Of a stretch of DNA of 7,190 bases, positions 1-7,033 are shown piece after piece. Under the pieces are notes generated by a model. That model was not told the origin of the DNA. It saw only the letters and a list, made by a program, of their open reading frames with translations, and searched no databases. The stretch spans positions 1-7,190 of the forward strand of contig JAHDSP010000032.1 in the NCBI GenBank assembly GCA_018432645.1. Reading direction: 5' to 3'. The stretch is from Bacteroidales bacterium (GTDB lineage: Bacteria; Bacteroidota; Bacteroidia; Bacteroidales; DTU049). The translations under genes were made by a program, and so were the position numbers. Position 1 is the stretch's first letter. Every line of letters starts with the position of its first letter.

Positions 1-141
1 ACTTTTTCTCTAGCAATAATCTTATTTCCAACAAGTATTTTAAAGATATATATACCATTGCTTAAATCTGAAACATCAAGTGTGTTTAACAAATCGCCTG
101 CAAAGTTATAAAATATTACCTTTTGGCCAAGATAGTTGTAT
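1..141. repeat. Terminal direct repeat, left copy
   Basis: Bases 1-141 are identical to 7050-7190, in the same orientation, and both copies run exactly to a window edge. They lie in the sorting-domain part of the giant peptidase gene. The edge-to-edge fit points to an assembly overlap rather than a repeat captured by chance. Confidence 0.97.
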
Positions 142-3100
142 ATTTCTACAGATATATTTTTATTATCTAATTCTGCTGATAATTCTATTGTTATTGTATT
201 TTCTGCAGGATTGGGATATATTTTAACAAACTGAATTTGTTTAGTAATATTGTCGCCCAAGGTTTCTCCTTGTTGCGGTGCATTACGTAAGTCAACTATA
301 AATTTTAATTCTTCTATTATTTCAGGGAATTTTTCATTATAAACCATACTTAATATTGCCTGAGCATTTACACTTACACTGGTTTCACTCTTTGCTATTT
401 CTCGCACTGTCTGTTCTTGTGCAGATGTTAATTCAAAATATGTTTTTTCTGAAACACATAAATCTGACAATAAATTATAAAAATTATAAAAATTTTTATC
501 TTCATCATTTTCTTGTGGCAATTGCTCAAGCAATATTTTTGCTTTTTCGCATTGATTTGCAACAAGATATGCCTGAACAAGTTGTTTTTTATTTATTAAA
601 TCCCTTTGCGTCTCAAGATAGGCAATTATGCTGTCTATTCCATTAATAGTAGTATCGTTCAGATATTGACGCATCAGTTCATTTTCTGCTATACCTGTTT
701 GTGATACAATATAAGATATTTGCTGTTCCAGTTCTGCTCTTGCTGATGTGCCTGTTCGCACTTCCTGTATTTGCTGCTGAATATCGTCAGGTAATTTAAG
801 TGTATTTAAAGCACTCATTACTGTATCTGTTACAGGAGAATTAGAAATAATTATTTCTTTTAATATGTCGGGAGGCAATGGTGTTGGTTTTTCTTTTATT
901 GCTGCAAGCAGGACTCTGTCTGATAGATATGGCGAGGCACTCTCCAAAGCATTTTTTATTCTTTCAGGCTCTTCGTCCTGATGTATCTGAGCAAGTAATG
1001 TTTCTGTTTCTCCATTATCTATTAAACTTATTAATTCTTCTATTTCTAAATTGTTAGTATTAATGATTTGTTTTAGCACTACTGGTGTTAGACCAGAATT
1101 CAAATGCGAAGGACAAGAAATTTGAGAATCATATTCAATATCACAATTATGTAATGTAACTTTATCAGAACTATAACATTGCGGAACATAATCATCAGGT
1201 TCACTATGATGATTGTAATTAAATTTTGATGCATCTGAATTTACATGGATATCACTTGTACTTATACAGTTATGGCTAAATTTATTACCTGCTGGAAGGG
1301 CAGGATTGTTATCATGACAATATCCCTGCTTTTGAGCAATACGACCAGAAGTAACAGCAATATCAGCAGAAGAAATATTAAAATACTGATTACATAAAAA
1401 TTGCAAACCCTGCCCAACATTAATTCCAATATGCTCAGGATTACTACTTTTTGATATTATCACTCCCCCAGCAGCATTTACGCCTTGTGCCTGAGTACCT
1501 ATTGCTAATTTATCAAAAGTATTATTATAAATTTCATTAGCCTTTGTTCCTGAATTATTAACAATAATTCCTGCATGTCCATCATGAGATGTAGAAAAAT
1601 TATTTTCTTCTACTTTGTAACCTGAACATTCTTTTAAGTACACTCCATAAGAATAAGAACGGTTAAACACATCACATGCTTCACATTCTTCACGTTCATT
1701 AGTTTGATCATTTATATTCCCAATAGTAGCTCCTATATCAAAATTATTTTTAGTAATTGTAGCATTATTTATACCTTTTAAAAATATACTTCTATGATTA
1801 TTATCAAAATTATTCCCGTTAATTGTTAATGTTATTGCAGGGTTTGTATTACTGGCATAAATACCATAATACAGATTTTGAAAAGTATTTGGCTGGTATT
1901 CAGAGCAAGGATATATATAAGGATTTAAACATGATGGTTTAACCTCATAATTTGCATCAACGCTAGTAATACCATTGCCTCTATGTATGGTAGAATAAAC
2001 ACCTGTCGGGGCTGTATTTTGGAAAGTACAGCCCAAAAATTTGACGCCTTTCACATCATATAAACTTACAAATGTTTCAGGTAATGTGCCTGGGTCTGAT
2101 AGTTGTGCATTTGTTTCAAAAGTGCAGTTATAAAAATAGCTGAAATTATCAATTTCACGACCATTAGGTAAAATATTATGATAAGAAAGAAATTCTATTA
2201 CTTTTCGGTTATTAATAAAATTAGCATTTTTTGCATGTATAATACCGCCTGTATAATTCCATAGTATATTTCCAACAGTATCTTTTTGGCAGGTGGTAAT
2301 GGCACAGCGGGCGTTTTCTATGGTAGCACCATTTTTTAATTCCACTACTCCCTGATTGCTTTCCGGATATTGAGATAAGTCTCTGTTGCCCCAGACTTCT
2401 ATGCCCTGCCACATAGTACCACAGGCATTAGTTAAGGTGCCTCCATCTAATATTAATTTTGCACCTGGCTCAATAATTATTTTGGCTTGTTTTATAAAAC
2501 CTATTTTTTCTCTTATTGTTAATGTATTTCCTGATTTTACTATTAAATCACTATTTATATACCTAACATCATACCATGTTTTATCAGATGTGATTTCTAA
2601 AGGAATATCAGAGTATGTAAAATAATCACAATTAAGCATACAATTATAGTTTTCATCATAAGGCCCTAAAAGAGGGTCAGAGTCATCACAATCCTCTTCA
2701 TCAGGGCAAGTTGGGCAGGATAAAGGTTTAGGACCAATACCCCAGTTATAGAAGCCGTCGCCGTCTGCGTCTAAACATTGAATGTTTTGCTCTGTATAAA
2801 TTAAACTATTTATTGGAGTTTGAATTCTGTGGGTTGTTTGAGGTGTACCTAACATATAAATATAACCACGATTAAATTCCCAAGGCCAAGCACCGACGCT
2901 ATTTTTAAATATCCAATAATTTTGACCAATATATGAAGAATTTGGAGGGATGACTTCTCCTCCAGTATAATCTATATAATCGCCTTCTTTTATTATTCCA
3001 TAACCTACTAAAACCATTGCGTGTGGCCAGAAAGGGTGCTGACTGGGTAACGGACCATATAAAATAAGATTTGATTTTATTTTCTCTTCTGTTAGCGTTA

Positions 3101-4244
3101 CATCTGCATAATTATTTATACTTATTCTTTCAGGAGGATTAGGGGGTACAGAATTGCAATAACCTTTAAGTGCAATATAGGGATACCATGATTCATTTAC
3201 TATACCAAAATTTTTTATTCGCGATAATGCATTAGATACAGAACCTTGTAAAGTAGGAGTAGTCCAGCAACAAGAAACCATCTCCTGTTCGGATAAATCA
3301 AAGTCAAAATGTTGATTATAATAAAGATTAATAACTCCTTCCAATGCACCAACTGCTGTAAATGCCCAACAAGTTCCTGCTGTTCTCCATTCTCCTCCAT
3401 CGTTTACACAAGAAGTTGAATCAAAATAACATTCAAAACTATTAATAGAATTAAAATAGCATCCTTGCTGACATTTCACTGGCGTCATCCAGCCACTACC
3501 AGCAGGGTCTCCATCATAATAAGGATTTAAAGTAACTCCATCTGCCATATATTGATTATTTGCTCTATGTCGATTTCTCCAATCAAAATTTTTTACATAT
3601 GTCGAAGTTGTTCTTACCTTCTCATAAGGAGAAAATTCATAAAAACCGCTAATGTAATATTCAAAGCCTTGTAAATTATATTTCTCTCCAAAGATCTTCT
3701 TTTTATCTGCATATGATAGGTGTGAATAAAAGGTTTCTCCTGCCCTCCATATCATTCCTTTTGCTTTTAATTGTTTATTTATAATAGATATTTTACTTAA
3801 AAGTTTTGTTTGGAATAATTGTGCTTGCAACTGTTTTAAATTATCAATAGGGATTTTACTCATATTGATTTTAGATATATGACATTGGGCATTAATTATT
3901 TGAATTTTGAGTGATTGAGGTGTTGTAGCATCAAGTAAGCACGTTTCTTCACACTTATTTGTGAAAGAAAAACTATTAAGTGTATCTATTAGAGGATAAG
4001 ATTCAAATACAAGATATTCATTTTCATAACTATCTACTAATATAATCCGAACAATACTTGTATCGCTGTTTAACTGGACACTTCCGCTTATATTTAAACC
4101 ATAAATAACTTCATTTCCAGTAAATGGATTTATCTCTTCATCAGTAACAAATGAGGTATTAACAATAATTTGTTGTGATTTTATAATATTAAATAACCCT
4201 ACTATTAATAATATTACTAAAATTAATTTTTTTGTGTTTTTCAT
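1..4244 (-). CDS. Giant secreted C1A (papain-like) cysteine peptidase with beta-helix and T9SS sorting domain, 3' end cut by window edge
   Basis: The frame is open from ATG 4244-4242 to the left edge: 1,414 codons plus two bases, no stop. Residues 1-23 form a signal peptide. Residues about 150-215 resemble the pro-region of Bacteroidota C1 peptidases (IWRAGETF at 165). The mature peptidase starts near FDWRNRH (220). It shows oxyanion-hole Gln259, catalytic Cys292 in GTCWAFTA, His408 in HAMVLVGYG and Asn448 in FKNSVG, so all four active-site residues are present. Next come an acidic DADGDG...DCDDSDP segment (492-524) like the MopE-type putative metal-binding motif, a right-handed parallel beta-helix (about 555-1000, Asn-rich NNF repeats), a helical region (about 1045-1330) also seen in other large Bacteroidota cargo proteins, and a T9SS type A domain from VKIYPNP (1340). 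Predicted role: surface or secreted endopeptidase; substrate unknown. Oddities are a ~27-residue insert before Cys292 and NSVG instead of NSWG. It lies 21 bp after the upstream gene and no own promoter is visible, so co-transcription is likely. If the window ends join, VVIEK and a stop complete 1,419 residues. Confidence 0.93.
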   Translation of the reverse strand, partial: MKNTKKLILVILLIVGLFNIIKSQQIIVNTSFVTDEEINPFTGNEVIYGLNISGSVQLNSDTSIVRIILVDSYENEYLVFESYPLIDTLNSFSFTNKCEETCLLDATTPQSLKIQIINAQCHISKINMSKIPIDNLKQLQAQLFQTKLLSKISIINKQLKAKGMIWRAGETFYSHLSYADKKKIFGEKYNLQGFEYYISGFYEFSPYEKVRTTSTYVKNFDWRNRHRANNQYMADGVTLNPYYDGDPAGSGWMTPVKCQQGCYFNSINSFECYFDSTSCVNDGGEWRTAGTCWAFTAVGALEGVINLYYNQHFDFDLSEQEMVSCCWTTPTLQGSVSNALSRIKNFGIVNESWYPYIALKGYCNSVPPNPPERISINNYADVTLTEEKIKSNLILYGPLPSQHPFWPHAMVLVGYGIIKEGDYIDYTGGEVIPPNSSYIGQNYWIFKNSVGAWPWEFNRGYIYMLGTPQTTHRIQTPINSLIYTEQNIQCLDADGDGFYNWGIGPKPLSCPTCPDEEDCDDSDPLLGPYDENYNCMLNCDYFTYSDIPLEITSDKTWYDVRYINSDLIVKSGNTLTIREKIGFIKQAKIIIEPGAKLILDGGTLTNACGTMWQGIEVWGNRDLSQYPESNQGVVELKNGATIENARCAITTCQKDTVGNILWNYTGGIIHAKNANFINNRKVIEFLSYHNILPNGREIDNFSYFYNCTFETNAQLSDPGTLPETFVSLYDVKGVKFLGCTFQNTAPTGVYSTIHRGNGITSVDANYEVKPSCLNPYIYPCSEYQPNTFQNLYYGIYASNTNPAITLTINGNNFDNNHRSIFLKGINNATITKNNFDIGATIGNINDQTNEREECEACDVFNRSYSYGVYLKECSGYKVEENNFSTSHDGHAGIIVNNSGTKANEIYNNTFDKLAIGTQAQGVNAAGGVIISKSSNPEHIGINVGQGLQFLCNQYFNISSADIAVTSGRIAQKQGYCHDNNPALPAGNKFSHNCISTSDIHVNSDASKFNYNHHSEPDDYVPQCYSSDKVTLHNCDIEYDSQISCPSHLNSGLTPVVLKQIINTNNLEIEELISLIDNGETETLLAQIHQDEEPERIKNALESASPYLSDRVLLAAIKEKPTPLPPDILKEIIISNSPVTDTVMSALNTLKLPDDIQQQIQEVRTGTSARAELEQQISYIVSQTGIAENELMRQYLNDTTINGIDSIIAYLETQRDLINKKQLVQAYLVANQCEKAKILLEQLPQENDEDKNFYNFYNLLSDLCVSEKTYFELTSAQEQTVREIAKSETSVSVNAQAILSMVYNEKFPEIIEELKFIVDLRNAPQQGETLGDNITKQIQFVKIYPNPAENTITIELSAELDNKNISVEIYNYLGQKVIFYNFAGDLLNTLDVSDLSNGIYIFKILVGNKIIAREK

Positions 4245-4265
4245 AATCTAAAATTTTTGATTTAA

Positions 4266-5153
4266 TTATTCTATTATAATTTTTCCTGTTTGGATGATTT
4301 TATCATTATTTCTTATTATATATGTGTATAAACCTTGTGGTAAAGGTGTATCAAAACAAATCTGTGTTTTTCGAGAGATAATTAAATAAGTATATTTAAG
4401 TTGACCCAATGAATTATATATTTCAAATATTGAATTATTATTTAAAATTTCTGTATCTATAATGAAACATTTATTTATTGGGTTTGGATATATATTGAAA
4501 CTTTGCTTTCCATATTGTAATATTTCATAGTTATTAGTTACGATATAACAGTCATTGTAATTACTGTTTTGATAACATAAAGTATCGTTCTCAAAAAAAC
4601 AAAGTAATTCAAAACGAATTCCTACAACACCTTCTGTCATGCTATTGATAACCCCATATATACTTCCTATACCCTCAATCCAAACATCACTAAAAGATGA
4701 AATTATTGAATGTATAAAAATTCTTTTTCTATAATGAGTTGATATATAAATGGAATCAATAGAATCAACTATATATGGTTCAAAATAATTAATTGTATCA
4801 CCTATATTTACATTGAAATCATATATTAAATATTCCTCATCATAACATTCATAATTCAAATAGTATACTTTTCTTGATGAATCTTCTCTAATATAACCTG
4901 AATAGGACCAGTTTATTAAATTTTCGTTATAAGTTTCTAATACTTTTTTGTAGATTAAGCCATTAATTATTGTATCATCTCCAAACCTTATATGTTGAGT
5001 TTTTAAAGTACTATCAAAAGTAGGAGGTCCGATATATTCAACAATTAAAGTACTCCACAATTTATTCGTATCAACAAGTTTATGATATTCTTGCCCATAA
5101 CAAAACTGCACAATTACGACAAAGAGCAGTGTTAAAAATTCTTTTGGTCTCAT
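4266..5153 (-). CDS. Secreted T9SS cargo protein of unknown function (295 aa)
   Basis: A signal peptide covers residues 1-20 or 21 (MRPKEF, then a hydrophobic stretch ending CYGQ). The body, residues 22 to about 215, carries GDDTIINGLIYKKV (58-71), GYIREDSSRKVYYL (86-99), LIYDFNVNIGDT (109-120) and WIEGIGSIYG (158-167). I recognise this order (INGxxYKKV, IRED, YDFNxxxGDT, WIEGIGS) from a widespread group of Bacteroidota T9SS-sorted hypothetical proteins, but I know no biochemical function for it and see no catalytic motif. The sorting domain runs from FNIYPNP to the C-terminus (219-295). The start is supported by a close match to the Bacteroidota promoter 27 bp upstream and by the shared MRPKEF leader with the neighbouring gene. 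It has its own promoter, and the giant peptidase gene follows 21 bp after its stop, so the two probably form an operon. The cell location would be outer surface or medium. Confidence 0.9.
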   Translation of the reverse strand: MRPKEFLTLLFVVIVQFCYGQEYHKLVDTNKLWSTLIVEYIGPPTFDSTLKTQHIRFGDDTIINGLIYKKVLETYNENLINWSYSGYIREDSSRKVYYLNYECYDEEYLIYDFNVNIGDTINYFEPYIVDSIDSIYISTHYRKRIFIHSIISSFSDVWIEGIGSIYGVINSMTEGVVGIRFELLCFFENDTLCYQNSNYNDCYIVTNNYEILQYGKQSFNIYPNPINKCFIIDTEILNNNSIFEIYNSLGQLKYTYLIISRKTQICFDTPLPQGLYTYIIRNNDKIIQTGKIIIE

Positions 5154-5218
5154 ATTTTTATATTTTTAAAGTTAAAAAACAAATTTACAAAAAAAAATTC
5201 AAATAACCAAATTTTTTT
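5130..5218 (-). repeat. Promoter-leader repeat, copy 2
   Basis: These 89 bp match 6502-6590 without gaps at about 78 of 89 positions. The match covers the promoter, the short 5' leader and the first eight codons (23 of 24 coding bases identical, giving MRPKEF in both proteins), then stops as the signal peptides diverge. Low complexity alone does not explain it, because the coding part is not low-complexity. Confidence 0.8.
5180..5211 (-). promoter_or_regulatory. Bacteroidota-type promoter for the 295-aa protein gene and probably the giant peptidase gene
   Basis: On the minus strand a -33 box TTTG (5211-5208) is followed by a 20-nt spacer and a perfect -7 box TAAATTTG (5187-5180), matching TTTG-N19-21-TAnnTTTG used by the Bacteroidota primary sigma factor. 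Transcription should begin near 5173, leaving a leader of about 20 nt before ATG 5153. The leader is A/T-only near the start codon with no Shine-Dalgarno sequence, as is usual in this phylum. Confidence 0.75.
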
Positions 5219-5244
5219 TATTATTTTTTTCATAATTTATTAGA

Positions 5245-6525
5245 TTAAAGTTTTATTAATTTTTCCGTTCTTATAATTTTATTATTATCCCTTATTATCA
5301 GATAATATAAGCCATTTGGCTCGTTGGCTAAATCAATTATTATTTGATTATTTTTTAAGTTAGGATTATATATAATTTTCTGATCTATTGAATTATAAAC
5401 CATAAGATTTATTTCTGATATATCAATATCTGATGATAGAGTTATTATTATTTTATCTTTAAATGGATTGGGAAAAATTTCAATTTTTTGTTTTTTTTCC
5501 TCATTTATGTTTGATAGTAAACCTCTCTTGAATATTACACCATAATTTCCATATAAACTAATACTAACAGCAAAACTACTATCAAGATTAATAAAAGAAA
5601 AATCATATATAAATTTACCAGGTCCAATAAAACTATCTGATGTGCATGTATTTATACCCATTGAACCTTCACCTCCCATATCTGACCAAGAGTAATAAAA
5701 TGAACAACTGTCAATTACTTTTAAAGATTTAATTGACCATTGAGTTACAATTTTATTCCACGTATTACCAAAATCTGTTGTTTTATAAATTCCGTCTTTA
5801 TCATGACTAGGTGTAGCACTACTAACAAAGTAACCTATTCTTGCATCTATAAAATGTACACCTGTATAATAACTCACTGATAATGAATCGTAACGAATAG
5901 TATAAAAAGAACTTCCACTATTAGTAGTTTTTCTTAGTATTGATAATGGAAAATTATTGGTGCATATAAAACCAGTATCATTATCAATAAAAAAAACAGA
6001 GGCGATAGTTTTATCATAAGTTGAGTCAACAATCCAGTTTATTCCACCATTTGTTGTTTTTAATAAAATGCCTTTATTACCGCGAGTATAAAATAAATTA
6101 CCTTCACCGCCTACAACCCAGCCAGTATCTTTATTAATAAAACTTAAGCTAAATAAATTCAAATTAGTAGAAATACCAATGTTTTCCCATGTTAGTCCCA
6201 TATCATAGGTTTTAAGTATAGTTCCTTTTTCACCTACAACGTAGCCCGTTGTTTGGTTTACAAAATGCACTCTATACAAGGAATTAGTTGTGTTTGATGG
6301 AATAGAATCCCAGTGCTCACCGCTATCGGTTGTTCGTATGATATAACCATTAGCACCAACAGCAACCACTGTATCGTAATTAATACAGTAAACGCCATAC
6401 AATGGGTAAGATGGCACAAAATTTAATTGGTGCCAGCCGATTTCTTGGGAATTTATTTGTTTTACCGGGAAAGCAAAACTCATAAGGAGCATTACAATAA
6501 TTGTTATAAATTCTTTTGGTCTCAT
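5245..6525 (-). CDS. Secreted YCF48/BNR-type beta-propeller protein with T9SS sorting domain (426 aa)
   Basis: The signal peptide is residues 1-27 (MRPKEF, hydrophobic core, cleavage near NSQ). Residues about 40-260 hold five blades of YCF48/BNR-like repeats, each ending in a (R/K)T(T/Y)(D/N)xGxxW-type motif: RTTDSGEHW (64-72), KTYDMGLTW (105-113), KTTNGGINW (156-164), KTTNSGSSF (199-207) and KTTDFGNTW (248-256). Each is preceded by a strand such as FVNQTTGYVVG or FINKDTGWVVG. Residues 260-340 are more degenerate and may close the propeller. The T9SS type A domain spans 348-426 from IEIFPNP. In this phylum the YCF48 propeller is a common extracellular module; the photosystem role of plant and cyanobacterial Ycf48 should not be carried over. 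Its ligand is unknown. A promoter lies 27 bp upstream, and the next gene has its own promoter 27 bp before its ATG, so read-through is possible but not required. Confidence 0.92.
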   Translation of the reverse strand: MRPKEFITIIVMLLMSFAFPVKQINSQEIGWHQLNFVPSYPLYGVYCINYDTVVAVGANGYIIRTTDSGEHWDSIPSNTTNSLYRVHFVNQTTGYVVGEKGTILKTYDMGLTWENIGISTNLNLFSLSFINKDTGWVVGGEGNLFYTRGNKGILLKTTNGGINWIVDSTYDKTIASVFFIDNDTGFICTNNFPLSILRKTTNSGSSFYTIRYDSLSVSYYTGVHFIDARIGYFVSSATPSHDKDGIYKTTDFGNTWNKIVTQWSIKSLKVIDSCSFYYSWSDMGGEGSMGINTCTSDSFIGPGKFIYDFSFINLDSSFAVSISLYGNYGVIFKRGLLSNINEEKKQKIEIFPNPFKDKIIITLSSDIDISEINLMVYNSIDQKIIYNPNLKNNQIIIDLANEPNGLYYLIIRDNNKIIRTEKLIKL

Positions 6526-6590
6526 ATTATTATATTTTTAATATTAAAAAACAAGTATACAACAAAAAATTGAAATGAACAATTTTTTTT
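6502..6590 (-). repeat. Promoter-leader repeat, copy 1
   Basis: This is the partner of 5130-5218: the same promoter spacing, the same leader length and an almost identical first 24 coding bases. The two genes downstream are otherwise unrelated in their bodies, so the similarity reflects duplication or exchange of an expression and secretion leader rather than duplication of a whole gene. Confidence 0.8.
6552..6582 (-). promoter_or_regulatory. Bacteroidota-type promoter for the beta-propeller gene
   Basis: On the minus strand TTG (6582-6580), a 20-nt spacer and TATACTTG (6559-6552) match the -33/-7 consensus with one mismatch in the -7 box (C for T) and a shortened -33 box. The -7 box sits 27 bp before ATG 6525, exactly as in the second copy, which supports the call. 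It is a weaker match than the promoter at 5180-5211. Confidence 0.65.
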
Positions 6591-6671
6591 ATTATTTGCA
6601 TTTGTTATCGTATCTTCCCCAGAATTAATAATTTTTCGATTGTTCAATAGTCTTATGGTTATTGAGGAAAT
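6591..6671. other. AT-rich spacer, nothing identified
   Basis: This is the part of the 508-bp intergenic stretch (6526-7033) between the beta-propeller promoter and direct repeat A. I see no gene, RNA or hairpin in it. The plus-strand frame shared with the methylase remnant is open for a short distance here but ends at TAG 6673-6675 and shows no recognisable protein. Confidence 0.5.
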
Positions 6672-6764
6672 CTAGTTTTTTAATTATATAAATTTATTGC
6701 CTACATAAAATTAAAGTCAAATACCCATTAACATATGCTTTAATATTTTTCAGGAAGATACATT
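6672..6764. repeat. Direct repeat of ~93 bp, copy A
   Basis: Matches 6916-7008 at 88 of 93 positions without gaps, offset 244 bp. The differences are single substitutions scattered along the unit. The right boundary falls inside the remnant reading frame at 6715-6831: copy A continues into that frame, while copy B continues into unrelated sequence. No intact open frame spans it on either strand. Confidence 0.9.
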
Positions 6765-6831
6765 AAAAAAAATAGACAATCTGATTTATAAACGTTATGA
6801 CCTGACCAAAGAAGAAATAAAAATAATTTAA
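6715..6831 (+). pseudogene. Remnant of the C-terminal tail of an Eco57I/TaqI-like restriction-modification methylase
   Basis: This plus-strand frame is open for 38 codons, has no in-frame ATG, and is preceded by stop codons at 6712-6714 and upstream. Its end reads KKIDNLIYKRYDLTKEEIKII followed by TAA, split here as KKIDNLIYKR (6766-6795) and YDLTKEEIKII (6796-6828). This resembles the typical last residues of type II/IIG N6-adenine methylases with a TaqI-like specificity domain (IDxLVYxLYGLTEEEIxIVE). Only the tail remains: no methylase motif (NPPY) is present in the window, so it cannot be functional. It is the only recognisable coding trace on the plus strand, suggesting an older gene was lost or overwritten here. 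The identification rests on recalled family similarity over about 20 residues. Confidence 0.5.
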
Positions 6832-6861
6832 AATGGTTAAAATTATAGACAAAATATTATT

Positions 6862-6905
6862 GCATTACCATAGCACACGGTTTAAACCGTGTGCTATGGT
6901 AATGC
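6862..6905. repeat. 44-bp perfect palindrome (REP-like or hairpin element)
   Basis: Two 22-nt arms (6862-6883 and 6884-6905) are exact reverse complements with no spacer, centred on GGTTTAAACC. The core GCACACGG/CCGTGTGC is much richer in GC than its surroundings. It is bracketed by the two direct-repeat copies. Neither side has an immediate T-run, so it is not a textbook intrinsic terminator, though the hairpin could stabilise or end the transcript of the gene stopping at 7034. It looks like the dispersed palindromic elements moved by REP-associated tyrosine (RAYT/Y1) transposases; no transposase is in the window. Confidence 0.85.
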
Positions 6906-6915
6906 TAACGAATAA

Positions 6916-7008
6916 CTAATTTTTTAATTATATAAATTTATTGCCTACCTAAAATTGAAGTCAAATACCCATTAACATATACTTTAATATTTTTCAGGAA
7001 GATCCATT
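6916..7008. repeat. Direct repeat of ~93 bp, copy B
   Basis: Partner of 6672-6764. It begins 10 bp after the palindrome and ends 25 bp before the stop codon of the right-edge gene. Here the frame corresponding to the methylase remnant diverges just after QEDPL and stops shortly afterwards, so copy B does not carry the methylase-like tail. Confidence 0.9.
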
Positions 7009-7033
7009 GTATAATTTTTTAGCTTAATTTTAT

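Noticed and set aside
356..646. Plus-strand frame of 96 codons
   Set aside because: It lies opposite the helical region of the giant peptidase gene, whose frame is continuous here, and its product has no recognisable domain.
2221..2412. Minus-strand frame of 63 codons
   Set aside because: Alternative frame of the same strand inside the beta-helix coding region; the giant frame runs unbroken through it.
2386..2625. Plus-strand frame of 79 codons
   Set aside because: Antisense to the beta-helix segment of the giant gene, with no promoter or recognisable motif; a chance open frame.
3215..3400. Minus-strand frame of 61 codons with a hydrophobic stretch
   Set aside because: Alternative frame over the peptidase catalytic region, where the real frame carries the conserved GTCWAFTA motif.
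5091..5105. Lipoprotein signal in the 295-aa protein (Cys18)
   Set aside because: The residues before Cys18 (VQF) do not fit a lipobox, and cleavage near Gly20-Gln21 together with a T9SS domain fits a standard signal peptide better.
6862..6905. Intrinsic terminator
   Set aside because: The hairpin is strong, but no T-run follows directly on either strand and it lies about 130 bp past the nearest stop codon, so a plain terminator call is not supported.
6672..7008. CRISPR array or insertion sequence
   Set aside because: There are only two long, imperfect repeats with no regular spacers, and no transposase or terminal inverted repeats around a gene.
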